Shown here: positions 50,692 to 58,696 of the stretch, one piece after another | Position numbering within the stretch: position 1 is the stretch's first letter | How the letters are laid out: each line of letters starts with the position of its first letter | Assembly (NCBI GenBank): GCA_027493525.1 | Contig: JAOSKN010000002.1 | Coordinates: forward strand, 2,513,326-2,577,325 | Length of the DNA stretch: 64,000 bases | Direction: 5' to 3' | Source: Planctomycetota bacterium | GTDB taxonomy: Bacteria; Planctomycetota; SZUA-567; H5-PLA8 | Notes under the pieces: generated by a model | The model's database searches: none | Told to the model about the DNA's origin: nothing | What the model saw: only the letters and a program-made list of their open reading frames with translations | Program-made: the position numbers and the translations under genes

Positions 50692-51003
50692 GACTTTATC
50701 CTCTTGAAAGACAACGGGTTCTGGGTGCAGGCCTATTAGGCGTATATGGAAACGGTATCGGGCACCATATCTGGTGCTTCTTGAGTCGCCTGAATTTTGA
50801 GGAGTTCACCTTCCATCGGCAGCTTGCACGTGTGCCTTGAGGAGAATTCTCGGCTCACGGGGCGGCCCGCCTCGGACGGGCACGGCTTCGTAGGTCCGGG
50901 TGAGCAGCATTTCGAGGGCAAGGTCTTGCATTCGCGGCGGGGCTATCTACGCTCTGCGTAAGAGTCCTCTTACGTTTTGCGTATGCGATCGAAGGATGCC
51001 GCC
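50692..51003. other. Gene-free region upstream of mraZ with folded, AT-richer segment
   Basis: About 310 bp without a supported gene. On the plus strand 50674-50735 can form nested helices: CTGCA/TGCAG, CCCGT/ACGGG and TCAAGA/TCTTGA. A separate hairpin GCACCA-TATC-TGGTGC lies near 50760, and CGTAAGAG-TC-CTCTTACG near 50957-50974. An open frame at 50622-50840 exists but has no protein-like features. It could be a small RNA, or the upstream control region of the mraZ operon. Confidence 0.35.
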
Positions 51004-51363
51004 ATGCTGCTCTTCAGAATTCCCAGGCCTTCCGTTTCCGAGTGGGATGCCACGATCCGCAGCCCGCAACGGACCCCGCGGGGGACGCCGTTCGTGCTGG
51101 AGCTGACGTTGAAGGGCGGCCTCGCCGCGCACTTCGGCGCGCCGCCGCGGGATGGAACCCCGGGCATCCGCCCCGTGCGGCTGAAACCCACCGGGCGGCG
51201 CGACCGGCTCCGTGCGGAGATTGGGCTCGAGGACGTGGAGGCGGGCCGCGCTTCGGATGCCGGCGGCGACCTTGTGCTTCCCGTGGACATGGACGCCGAG
51301 GGCCTCGAGGAACTGCTGCGCTGGCAGGATCGCGCGCGCGCGCTCACGCGCGGGCAGGGCTGA
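51004..51363 (+). CDS. Hypothetical protein, 119 aa
   Basis: Not a family I recognise. Beta-rich opening (LLFRIPRPSVSEWDATIRSP), then TPFVLELTLKGGLAAHFGAP and RLRAEIGLEDVEAG, and a helical end (DMDAEGLEELLRWQDRARAL). No signal peptide or membrane segment. ATG 51004 has AAGGA eight bases before it; a longer frame from 50977 adds nine residues without support. Only 6 bp separate its stop from the stop of the convergent M28 peptidase gene. Base composition is typical of the genome. Confidence 0.55.
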   Translation: MLLFRIPRPSVSEWDATIRSPQRTPRGTPFVLELTLKGGLAAHFGAPPRDGTPGIRPVRLKPTGRRDRLRAEIGLEDVEAGRASDAGGDLVLPVDMDAEGLEELLRWQDRARALTRGQG

Positions 51364-51369
51364 ACCCAC

Positions 51370-52692
51370 TTACGCTTCCAGGTCGAAGAGTTCGCGCGCC
51401 ATGCGCCGGATCGTGGCGCGCTGGGCGGGGAGCATGCCGCGCTCGAAGGGCAGCTTCGGCGCGCTGGCGGCGTCGTTGAGCAGCCCGGCGGCGGCGTTGG
51501 CGACGGTGCACAGCGCGGCGGGGCTGACGGTCTCCAGCGTGTCGTGCGGCCCGTGGTGCTGCCAGCGCCCGCCGGGGAAGTTGCTCCGCCCGAACCAGAG
51601 CGACGGCACCCCGAAGACCGTGAAGGGGAAATGGTCGGCAAAGGGCGTCACCGCGTGGCTGATCCGCGCCGGCGAGCCGCCCCGGAGCATGCCCTCCACG
51701 GCCCAGCGCTCGAAGCGCGGCGAGCCGGCCACCAGCATCTCGGAGTGCCCCAGCGACGACGCGAGCGAGTCGAAGTTGAGCATCAGCGCGTGCCGGCGCA
51801 TCTCGGCGCGGTGCGCCTCCGCGTACCACTTGGAGCCCACGGAGAGCTGCTCCTCGGCGCCGAAGGCGATGAAGCGGATCGAGCGGCGGAAGGGTTTGCG
51901 CAGCGCCTGCTTCGCGAAGGCCTCGGCCAGCGCCAGGACCGTCACCGTTCCGCTGGCGTTGTCGTCGGCGCCGGGGTTGCCGAGCTGCGTATCGTAGTGG
52001 CAGCCCAGGGCGAGCAGCCCCGCGTTGGGGTCGCTGCCGGGCAGGTCGCCGACCACGTTGTACGAGGTCGCGTCGGCCAGCTCGGACTTGATGCAGGCGC
52101 GCACGCGGTTGACGCCGCGCGTGCGCCAGTCGTACGCTTCCAGGTACGGCACGCCGGCCGTGGGCAGCGCGCCGAAGCGGCGTTTCCACTCGGGGATCAT
52201 CCCGTCGGCCTTGGCCCACTCCACCGGGAAGCGGTCGTCCACCCACAGGACCACGTCGGCGGCGCTCGCCACCAGGCGCCGGTAAAAGTCCGTGTCGCTC
52301 GAGAGCGGGCCGAAGGCCAGCAGGGCCTTGCCCTTCAGCGCGCCCCGGCGCAGCGCGGCCTTCTGTTCGGGGAACTCCATCCAGACCAGCTCGCGTTCGA
52401 CCGGCCGCCCGGCAGGGCGGGTCGAAGGGCTGCCGACAAGGACCGAGGCGTCGACCTTGCGCCAGCGCTTCCCGACGCGGACTTCCACCCGCGCCTCGGC
52501 CTCCACCAGCGTGCGGCAGGGGAATGCCTCCAGCCGCGATTCGGCCAGCCCCGCGCGCTGGAAGCGTTCGAGGATGTAGAGCGCGCTCTCGTATTCGTTC
52601 TTGCTTCCCGCGCGGCGTTCCCCGATGGTTTTGCAGAGCACCTTCCAGTGCGGTTTCACGTCCGAGGGGCGAATCCGGGGCACGCGGGCCAT
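51370..52692 (-). CDS. M28-family zinc aminopeptidase
   Basis: 440 residues. The M28 co-catalytic zinc site is visible: His in LALGCHYDTQ, Asp in NPGADDNASGTVTVLALAEA, the catalytic and metal Glu pair in FIAFGAEEQLSVGSKWYA, Asp in LMLNFDSLASS, and the last His in HHGPHDTLETVSP. Before it comes a PA-like region (GKALLAFGPLSSDTDFYRRL). The enzyme removes N-terminal residues from peptides. I chose ATG 52692 because AGGAG lies six bases upstream; a frame from 52749 adds 19 Arg-rich residues. No signal peptide on the chosen form. It is divergent from an M55 D-aminopeptidase, which points to shared peptide turnover. Confidence 0.85.
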   Translation of the reverse strand: MARVPRIRPSDVKPHWKVLCKTIGERRAGSKNEYESALYILERFQRAGLAESRLEAFPCRTLVEAEARVEVRVGKRWRKVDASVLVGSPSTRPAGRPVERELVWMEFPEQKAALRRGALKGKALLAFGPLSSDTDFYRRLVASAADVVLWVDDRFPVEWAKADGMIPEWKRRFGALPTAGVPYLEAYDWRTRGVNRVRACIKSELADATSYNVVGDLPGSDPNAGLLALGCHYDTQLGNPGADDNASGTVTVLALAEAFAKQALRKPFRRSIRFIAFGAEEQLSVGSKWYAEAHRAEMRRHALMLNFDSLASSLGHSEMLVAGSPRFERWAVEGMLRGGSPARISHAVTPFADHFPFTVFGVPSLWFGRSNFPGGRWQHHGPHDTLETVSPAALCTVANAAAGLLNDAASAPKLPFERGMLPAQRATIRRMARELFDLEA

Positions 52693-52819
52693 GAAGGGCT
52701 CCTCGGGGCCGGTCCGTCGCGCGGAGCGCCTGCGGCGGGTCGGGGGCATGCGCGTTTGAGCTTCTACCGGAGTCTAACCGGATTATAAAGAAACCGAAAA
52801 GACGGAAAAGGAGCGTGAC

Positions 52820-53692
52820 ATGGCCCGGCATCCTCGTGCAAGCGCCAAGGCGATCAAGTCCATCTACCTGATGACCGACCTCGAAGGCTGCGCCGGCGTC
52901 GACGACTGGGATCCGCGGCACCACGAGTACGTCAACACGGCGCGCTACATCTACGAGCGCTCCGAGATGCAGCGGCTCCTGACCGGCGAGGTCAACGCCT
53001 GCGTCGAAGGCTGCCTGGACGCGGGCGTCGAGACGGTCATCGTCAACGACGCCCACGGCGCGGGGCGCACGATCCTGATCGAGGAACTCCATCCCCGCGC
53101 GCTCCTGGTGAAGGGCAAGCAGCGGCCCAGATGGTGGATCGGCCTCGAACGTTGCGACGCGATCTTCCACGTCGGGATGCACGCGATCTCCGACACGCCC
53201 GCCGGGACGCTCTGCCATACCATGAGCAAAGGCGTGAAGGATTACCGCATCAACGGGCGGGCGGTCAGCGAGTTCGACCTGGCCATCCTCATCGCGGGGG
53301 AGCTCGGCCTTCCCGCGCCGTTCCTCTCCGGCGAGCGCAACGCCTGCCGGCAGGCGCGCCGCTTCGTGCCCGGGATCGTGACCGTGGAGACGAAGGAGGG
53401 GCTCTCCATCGAGAGCGCGATCCACCGCTCGCCCATCGCCGTCCGCGCCGAGATCCGCGAACGCTCCGCGGCGGCCATCGAAAAAGCCCGCCAGGGCAAG
53501 GTCAAACCCGTGCGCGCGAAGAGCCCCTGTACCCTCGAGATCGAGATGCGCGAGCCGCACTACAAACCAGAGCAGGCCGCGCCATGGAAGACCTTCGTCA
53601 ACTCGCGGACCATGCGCTGGCATGCGCCGGACATCATCACCCTCCTGAACTTCGCGTTTTACAATCAGTCCCCCCGCAAGGCCTGGCGCTGA
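52820..53692 (+). CDS. M55-family (DppA-like) D-aminopeptidase
   Basis: 290 residues resembling Bacillus DppA, a self-compartmentalising zinc D-aminopeptidase. Metal-ligand segments: IYLMTDLEGCAGVDDWD (Asp-x-Glu), VIVNDAHGAGRTIL (His), FHVGMHAISDTPAGTLCHTM (His) and an ISEFD/SEFDLAILIAGELGLP segment. The usual catalytic Glu region FLSGERNACRQARRF is present. Such enzymes cut D-Ala containing peptides, possibly from peptidoglycan. ATG 52820 follows AAGGAG-like sequence. It is divergent from the M28 peptidase gene with about 130 bp between starts, which must hold both promoters; I see no clear pair. Confidence 0.87.
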   Translation: MARHPRASAKAIKSIYLMTDLEGCAGVDDWDPRHHEYVNTARYIYERSEMQRLLTGEVNACVEGCLDAGVETVIVNDAHGAGRTILIEELHPRALLVKGKQRPRWWIGLERCDAIFHVGMHAISDTPAGTLCHTMSKGVKDYRINGRAVSEFDLAILIAGELGLPAPFLSGERNACRQARRFVPGIVTVETKEGLSIESAIHRSPIAVRAEIRERSAAAIEKARQGKVKPVRAKSPCTLEIEMREPHYKPEQAAPWKTFVNSRTMRWHAPDIITLLNFAFYNQSPRKAWR

Positions 53693-53868
53693 ATGGCGGC
53701 AAGTTCTTGCCCGTCAAGCGGATGAAGATGTGAGCGAAAACCGCGCAAGGTCGCCGGCCGAACTCCATTTACATGGTGTATGCGATATAGGTTGTCTATA
53801 ACTCTCGGGTTGATTTAGGTGGGTGTTCGGTTTTGTTCTGTGGCAGGTCAAACTCAAAGGAGCAGAGC

Positions 53869-54720
53869 ATGGCTAGGGTGTTAGATTTGAGGCGATCCCT
53901 GATTCTGGGCTTCCTGGCGGCGGTGGCATGCGCGACGAGCCAGGCCGGAGCGTACCAGGCCGAGCAGGTCGCATACGATTGGCCCGCCGCGATGAAGGCC
54001 GTGGCGCAGAAGTTCAAGGGCACGCCTGGGGTCTACCTGCATCTGGGCGATTCGATCTCGTACGCCAATCCCTATTCGCAGTACGCGCGGAACGGGCAGG
54101 GACATAGCGCCGAGGAGAAGGCGTTCCTCAAGTGGTCGCATTGCAACGACCGGAACGACACCGACGGCTGGTTCCTCACCTCCAACGACGTCCAGAACGG
54201 GCGCAGCCACACGGCCGCGAGCGGCGTGCGCGCCGACGAGTACCTCCAGGGCGGCAAGCACGGCCTGCCGTCGCTGGCCGATATCGTCAAGAAGTACAAC
54301 CCGCAGATGGCGCTGGTGATGCTCGGCACGAACGACCTCTCGGCGGGCCGCCCGGTGGCCGCGTACATCGCCGACATGGAGAAGCTCGTCGACGCGCTGC
54401 TGGCCAACGGGACGGTGCCGCTCCTCTCGACGCTCCCGCCGCACCTCAAGAAGATGGAAGCCTGCGACCAGTACAACGCGGCCCTGAAGGCGCTGGCGGA
54501 GAAGAAGAAGCTGCCGCTGGTGGACCTCAACGCCGAGATGCGCGCGCGGGCCGGCGAGGCGTACACCAAGGGCTACATGGCCGACGACGGCGTGCACCTT
54601 AGCCCCGCCAGTTCCAACGGCCCCGCGAGCGAGGAGAACCTCAAGCAGTGCGGCTACCTCCTGCGCGGCTACCTCGCGGTGCAGAAGGGCATGGAAGTGA
54701 AGGCCAAGGTCCTCGACTAG
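53869..54720 (+). CDS. Exported SGNH/GDSL hydrolase
   Basis: 283 residues with a signal peptide (SLILGFLAAVACATSQAGA). SGNH blocks: block I VYLHLGDSISYANPY with nucleophile Ser, block III VMLGTNDLSAGRPV with Asn, and block V in MADDGVHLSPASSNGPASEE with Asp and His. The mature enzyme would act outside the cytosol on an ester, probably of a polysaccharide or lipid. Start ATG 53869 is preceded by AAAGGAG at good distance; an earlier in-frame start at 53833 is not. Its last codon runs into the palindromic element at 54717-54884. The 176 bp upstream are AT-richer, with several partial promoter-like hexamers but none with correct spacing. Confidence 0.85.
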   Translation: MARVLDLRRSLILGFLAAVACATSQAGAYQAEQVAYDWPAAMKAVAQKFKGTPGVYLHLGDSISYANPYSQYARNGQGHSAEEKAFLKWSHCNDRNDTDGWFLTSNDVQNGRSHTAASGVRADEYLQGGKHGLPSLADIVKKYNPQMALVMLGTNDLSAGRPVAAYIADMEKLVDALLANGTVPLLSTLPPHLKKMEACDQYNAALKALAEKKKLPLVDLNAEMRARAGEAYTKGYMADDGVHLSPASSNGPASEENLKQCGYLLRGYLAVQKGMEVKAKVLD

Positions 54721-54884
54721 TGCTCCTTGACTCTTGGTCTTGTGTGTTGCGGAGAGGAGTTTTGGCCGTGATCAAGGCGCGCGAAGAATCACCGTATCAA
54801 GAAGATACGCTGCTCGGAGCGCAACGCAGAGCACGGCCAAAAGAACCGACGCAACACACAAGAATAAGAGGCAAGGGGCACTAG
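54717..54884. repeat. Long palindromic element, copy 2 (168 bp)
   Basis: The ends read CTAGTGC and GCACTAG. The left arm (CTCTTGGTCTTGTGTGTTGCG) pairs with CGCAACACACAAGAATAAGAG at the right. TTTTGGCCGTG pairs with CACGGCCAAAA, and the centre is CGTATC-AAGAA-GATACG. Almost the whole element folds into one imperfect hairpin. Its middle 86 bp align without gaps to 22746-22831. It starts within the final codons of the SGNH gene and ends 25 bp before the beta-helix gene. Confidence 0.8.
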
Positions 54885-54909
54885 AGCCGGTCCGGCGGGA
54901 ACCCGCGTG

Positions 54910-56766
54910 ATGCGCCTGCTGCTGCTGTTGGCCTGCCTGCCGGGGGCGTTTGCCGCGCGCGCGGCGACGCTGGGCGTCGGCCCGGGCCAGCCCTACGCGC
55001 GTATCATGGACGCCTACAAGGCCGCCAAGGACGGGGACACCATCGCCGTTCTGCCGCTGCCCAACGGGCAGGCCTACAAGGCCGAGGAACTCCAGGTCAA
55101 GAAGGCCCGCCTGCGCTTCGTGGCGCTGCGCAAGCCGGGCGAGCCCCGCGTCAAGATCGACGGAAGCGGCGGCAACTACGAGGGCGTCGAACCGCACCCG
55201 CGCGCGATCTTTCAGTTCAACCCCGGAGCCGACGGCTGCCTGGTTGAAGGTTTTGAACTCTTCAAGGCCCACAACAGCACGGCCAACGGCGCGGGCGTGC
55301 GCGTTAATGAAGCCAGCCACGTCACGATCCGCGATTGCGAGATCCGCGATTGCGACATGGGCATGATGGCCAACGGCGACGTGCGCAAAGGGACGATGGC
55401 CAACCTGCGCGTCGAGTTCTGCGAAGTCCACCACAACGGCGACGACGGCAAGCCGGGACTCAACCACAACTTCTACCTGGGCGGCACCAGCGTCACGCTC
55501 CACGGCTGCGACGTCCATCACCCCACCACCGGGCACAACGTCAAGAGCCGCGCGCACCACACCCGCGTGGAGTTCTGCTTCGTCCACGACTCGCTGAACC
55601 GCGAATTCGATCTCGTCGACGGGCACCAGAACACCGAGGCGCCAAACAGCGACGCGGTCCTGCTGGGGAACCTCGTGGTCAAGAGCCCGAACTGCGACAA
55701 CGGCGGCACGATCCACTTCGGCCAGGACGTCGGGAGCCCTCACAACGGGCGGCTGTACCTGGTCCACAACACGATCGTGACGTACTCGCGCGCGCCGGTG
55801 GTGACCCTATCGGCGGCCGGCGCGAGCCTGAGCGTGCTGAACAATGTCGTCTGGCAGGCCGACACGACGGGCAAGGAACTGGTCCTGGCGGCGAGTTCGG
55901 GCGGCGGCAAGGTGGAGCGCTCCGAGGGCCGCAACAACTGGTTCGGCCCGCGCGCGCAACTGCCCGCGGCGGGCCTGGCGGCGGCGGGGAACTACCTCGC
56001 GCCGGGCGCCGAGCGCCCGCCCTTCGTCGATCCGGCCAAGTACGATTACCGGCTTGGCGCTTCCAACCCGCTGCTCGTGGACGTGGGGCTCGACCTGAAG
56101 GAGCTCGTCCTGCCGGGCGTGCCCGGCGGCCCGCCGGCCGAGGCGCTGGAACTGCGGCACTACATCCACCCGCTCCAGACCGAACCGCGCGCGATATCGG
56201 GCCACCCCGACTTGGGCGCCTACGAACTGGGCGCCGGGCAGGGGCAGGCCGTGGCGTCGGCTTCGCGGACCGCGGAGGCCCCGGCCCCCACGGCTCAGGC
56301 ACGGGCTTCGAAGACCCCGGCCGCGTCCGAGGGGCCGCCCGTCGACGCCAAGGCCCAGGCGGCGCTGAGGCTGCGCTGGCGGGAGCGCTTGGTCGCGCGC
56401 GTGGCCCAGGGCGTCAAGGACGGCGCGCGCCCGCGCGCGTACCTGAGCCTCTTCGGAGACAAGGCCGAAGCGGTCAAGATCCAGGGCGCCGACCAAGAGG
56501 GCCTGCAACTCGCCTACAACGGCAACCAGATGGCCTGGACCTGGAAGCAGGTCCAGGACGCGGACCTCTTGGGACTGGCGCAGGTGTACTGCGAGCCCGA
56601 GCGCGCCCCCGACAACCTGCTCCTGGGGAGCTTCCTCTGGATGGCCGGACGCAACGGCATCGCGGACGAGCACTTCGCCAAGGCGCGCTTGGGCGGGGCG
56701 GAGGGCGTTGAAGAGGTGCAGGAAGAACTGCGCGCGATCTTCCCCGCCGGCGCGCCGCATCCGTAG
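54910..56766 (+). CDS. Exported parallel beta-helix protein with C-terminal helical domain
   Basis: 618 residues with a signal peptide (LLLLLACLPGAFAARA). Residues 25-400 form a right-handed beta-helix: YARIMDAYKAAKDGDTIAVL opening, ASHVTIRDCEIRDCDMGMMA, GGTSVTLHGCDVHHPTTGHN, HNGRLYLVHNTIVTYSRAPV and similar rungs. A Pro/Ala linker (EAPAPTAQARASKTPAASEG) leads to a helical domain of about 150 residues (QAALRLRWRERLVARVAQGV and QMAWTWKQVQDADLLGLAQV) whose family I do not know. Such proteins often bind or cut acidic polysaccharides; catalytic residues are not evident. ATG 54910 is preferred to GTG 54907. Followed by the SurA/PpiD-like gene 82 bp downstream. Confidence 0.8.
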   Translation: MRLLLLLACLPGAFAARAATLGVGPGQPYARIMDAYKAAKDGDTIAVLPLPNGQAYKAEELQVKKARLRFVALRKPGEPRVKIDGSGGNYEGVEPHPRAIFQFNPGADGCLVEGFELFKAHNSTANGAGVRVNEASHVTIRDCEIRDCDMGMMANGDVRKGTMANLRVEFCEVHHNGDDGKPGLNHNFYLGGTSVTLHGCDVHHPTTGHNVKSRAHHTRVEFCFVHDSLNREFDLVDGHQNTEAPNSDAVLLGNLVVKSPNCDNGGTIHFGQDVGSPHNGRLYLVHNTIVTYSRAPVVTLSAAGASLSVLNNVVWQADTTGKELVLAASSGGGKVERSEGRNNWFGPRAQLPAAGLAAAGNYLAPGAERPPFVDPAKYDYRLGASNPLLVDVGLDLKELVLPGVPGGPPAEALELRHYIHPLQTEPRAISGHPDLGAYELGAGQGQAVASASRTAEAPAPTAQARASKTPAASEGPPVDAKAQAALRLRWRERLVARVAQGVKDGARPRAYLSLFGDKAEAVKIQGADQEGLQLAYNGNQMAWTWKQVQDADLLGLAQVYCEPERAPDNLLLGSFLWMAGRNGIADEHFAKARLGGAEGVEEVQEELRAIFPAGAPHP

Positions 56767-56848
56767 CCCCGCGTTCCCCACTGGCATTCCTCGATCCCCG
56801 GCCTAAACTAATGGGTCCAGGCATTCACGCCGGACGAGGACTCTGGAC

Positions 56849-58585
56849 ATGAAACTTGAGTGGTTCCGCGATCACCAGAGCAAGCTCTGGTACATCGTCG
56901 CGCCCCTGGTGATCCTGAGCATGGTGCTCTTCACGCCCACCGGCAAAGAAGACGGCGGCGGCGGCGTGACGGGCCCCACGGGCACGTTCGTGAGCATGGA
57001 AGGCAAGACGCATACCGTTTCGCCGACCGAACTCTTCACCATGCGCAGGCTCCTGACGCAATTCAGCCCGCCCCAGGCGGCGAATCAGGGGTACCTTTCG
57101 CGCGAGGCGCTGCACCACCGCATGAAGTGCCAGCTCGTGCGCGACATGGGCTTCGAGGTCGGCAAGAAGGAGCTGACCGAGTCGATCCGCAACCAGATCA
57201 AGGGCCGAACCGGCAAGGACGAGGTCACCCCGCAGCGCTACGAGACGATGCTGGGCCGCATGGAGATGAGCAAGGGCGAATTCGAGGATCTGGTGCTCGA
57301 CTTCGAGCTGCTGGGCAAGTTCGACGACGTGATGCGCCTGGCCAGCATCTCCGACGCCGACCTCTACGTCTTCTACTGCATGCAGAAGGAGAAAGTGAGG
57401 CTGCTCTACAAGCCCGTCCGCGCGACCGAATACCTGAGCCAGGTCGAGAAGCCCAGCGCCGAGGACCTGCAGGCCTACTACGAGAAGAACAAGGACCTGC
57501 CGGCCACGCGCAGCGGCTCGCTCTACACCGAAGCCCGGCTCTCCGCCGACGCGCTCTTCATCGGCTCCGAGGACATCGACAAGCTCATCGCGCCCGCCGA
57601 CAAGGACCTCGAGGAGTATTACGAGAAGTACCGCACCCTGTTCTGGCCTGACGACAAGGGCGGCTTCAAGCCTTTCGCGGACGTGAAGGACGACGTGGCC
57701 AAGCGTTACAAGAAGGACAAGCGCGGCAAGACCGCCGACGAGCAGTTCGAGAAGTGGGGCAAGGAACTCGCCGAGGAGATGGCCAAGCTGAAACCCGAGG
57801 CCGGCGAGTTCGACTGGGCGGGCTTCGCCAAGGCCCGCGGACTGACTTGGTGGCGGACCAAGCCCCTGACCCAGGCCGAGTACCGGGACGGCAAGGAAGA
57901 GGTGTCGGCGGAGAATTTCAAGGGCGCGGTGAACCTGTACCGCATGGCCGAGAAGGCCGCGGATGAGGAGGAAGAGAAGCTGCGCGCGGCGGAGCGCGAC
58001 AAACTCCAGGCGCCGCGCCGGATCAATCACTTCACCGATAACGAGGGCTTCGTGGCCCTGCGCATCGCCTCGTTCGACCCCCAGCGCCTCAAGACGCTCG
58101 AAGAGGCGAAGGACCTGATCGAGAAGAACCTGATCGTGGACCGTGCCTGCGACAAGGCCCGCGAAGCCGCCGAGGCGCTCAAGGAGAAGTGGGCCGCCGG
58201 CGAAGAGCTGCCCGACCCCAAGAACCTCGAAGACGAGATCTTCGACGAAGCGGGCACGAACCCGCTGTACCGCGCCTTCCGCGCCAAGCCCCAGCCGGCG
58301 GGGACGATCCTCGAGGTCGCCGACGACTTCGATCCCGACGAGGTGAAGAAGGATCCCAAGACGCGGCTGCACTACTACCTGGTCGGCTACGCGGTCGAGC
58401 GGATCGTGCCGGCGTGGGAGGCCTTCGAGAAGGACTCCACCTTCAACCGCACGCAGCGGCGGATCGACTTGACGCCGTATTACCAGTACTATCAGCGCCA
58501 GTCGGCCCAGGAATACCTGATCAAGATCGGCAAGCCCCGCACCACCGGCCCGAAGGATCCGCCGCTCTACTCCCGGGGGTCCTGA
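56849..58585 (+). CDS. Membrane-anchored SurA/PpiD-like chaperone
   Basis: 578 residues. One N-terminal membrane anchor (LWYIVAPLVILSMVLF) is followed by a long, charged, helical periplasmic part. SurA-N-like helices (REALHHRMKCQLVRDMGFEV, then VTPQRYETMLGRMEMSKGEF) resemble the chaperone region of SurA and PpiD. Later segments DADLYVFYCMQKEKVRLLYK and FADVKDDVAKRYKKDKRGKT, and a C-terminal helix-rich part, continue the pattern. I see no convincing parvulin proline-isomerase domain, so this may be a chaperone-only relative. These proteins help fold exported proteins. ATG 56849 sets the anchor. It is 28 bp upstream of the broken kinase gene, possibly in one operon. Confidence 0.75.
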   Translation: MKLEWFRDHQSKLWYIVAPLVILSMVLFTPTGKEDGGGGVTGPTGTFVSMEGKTHTVSPTELFTMRRLLTQFSPPQAANQGYLSREALHHRMKCQLVRDMGFEVGKKELTESIRNQIKGRTGKDEVTPQRYETMLGRMEMSKGEFEDLVLDFELLGKFDDVMRLASISDADLYVFYCMQKEKVRLLYKPVRATEYLSQVEKPSAEDLQAYYEKNKDLPATRSGSLYTEARLSADALFIGSEDIDKLIAPADKDLEEYYEKYRTLFWPDDKGGFKPFADVKDDVAKRYKKDKRGKTADEQFEKWGKELAEEMAKLKPEAGEFDWAGFAKARGLTWWRTKPLTQAEYRDGKEEVSAENFKGAVNLYRMAEKAADEEEEKLRAAERDKLQAPRRINHFTDNEGFVALRIASFDPQRLKTLEEAKDLIEKNLIVDRACDKAREAAEALKEKWAAGEELPDPKNLEDEIFDEAGTNPLYRAFRAKPQPAGTILEVADDFDPDEVKKDPKTRLHYYLVGYAVERIVPAWEAFEKDSTFNRTQRRIDLTPYYQYYQRQSAQEYLIKIGKPRTTGPKDPPLYSRGS

Positions 58586-58696
58586 CGCCCGCGGGCCCTG
58601 ACCGGAGCGCGTCGTGAGCGACCGTTACCAGCGCATCTTCGAGCACGCCGGCTGCGGCGTGCTCATGCTGGACCTCGAAGGCCGCATCCTCGATTT

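Noticed and set aside
50622..50840. 72-aa open reading frame upstream of mraZ
   Set aside because: No ribosome-binding site, no protein-like pattern, and it overlaps the promoter and folded DNA.
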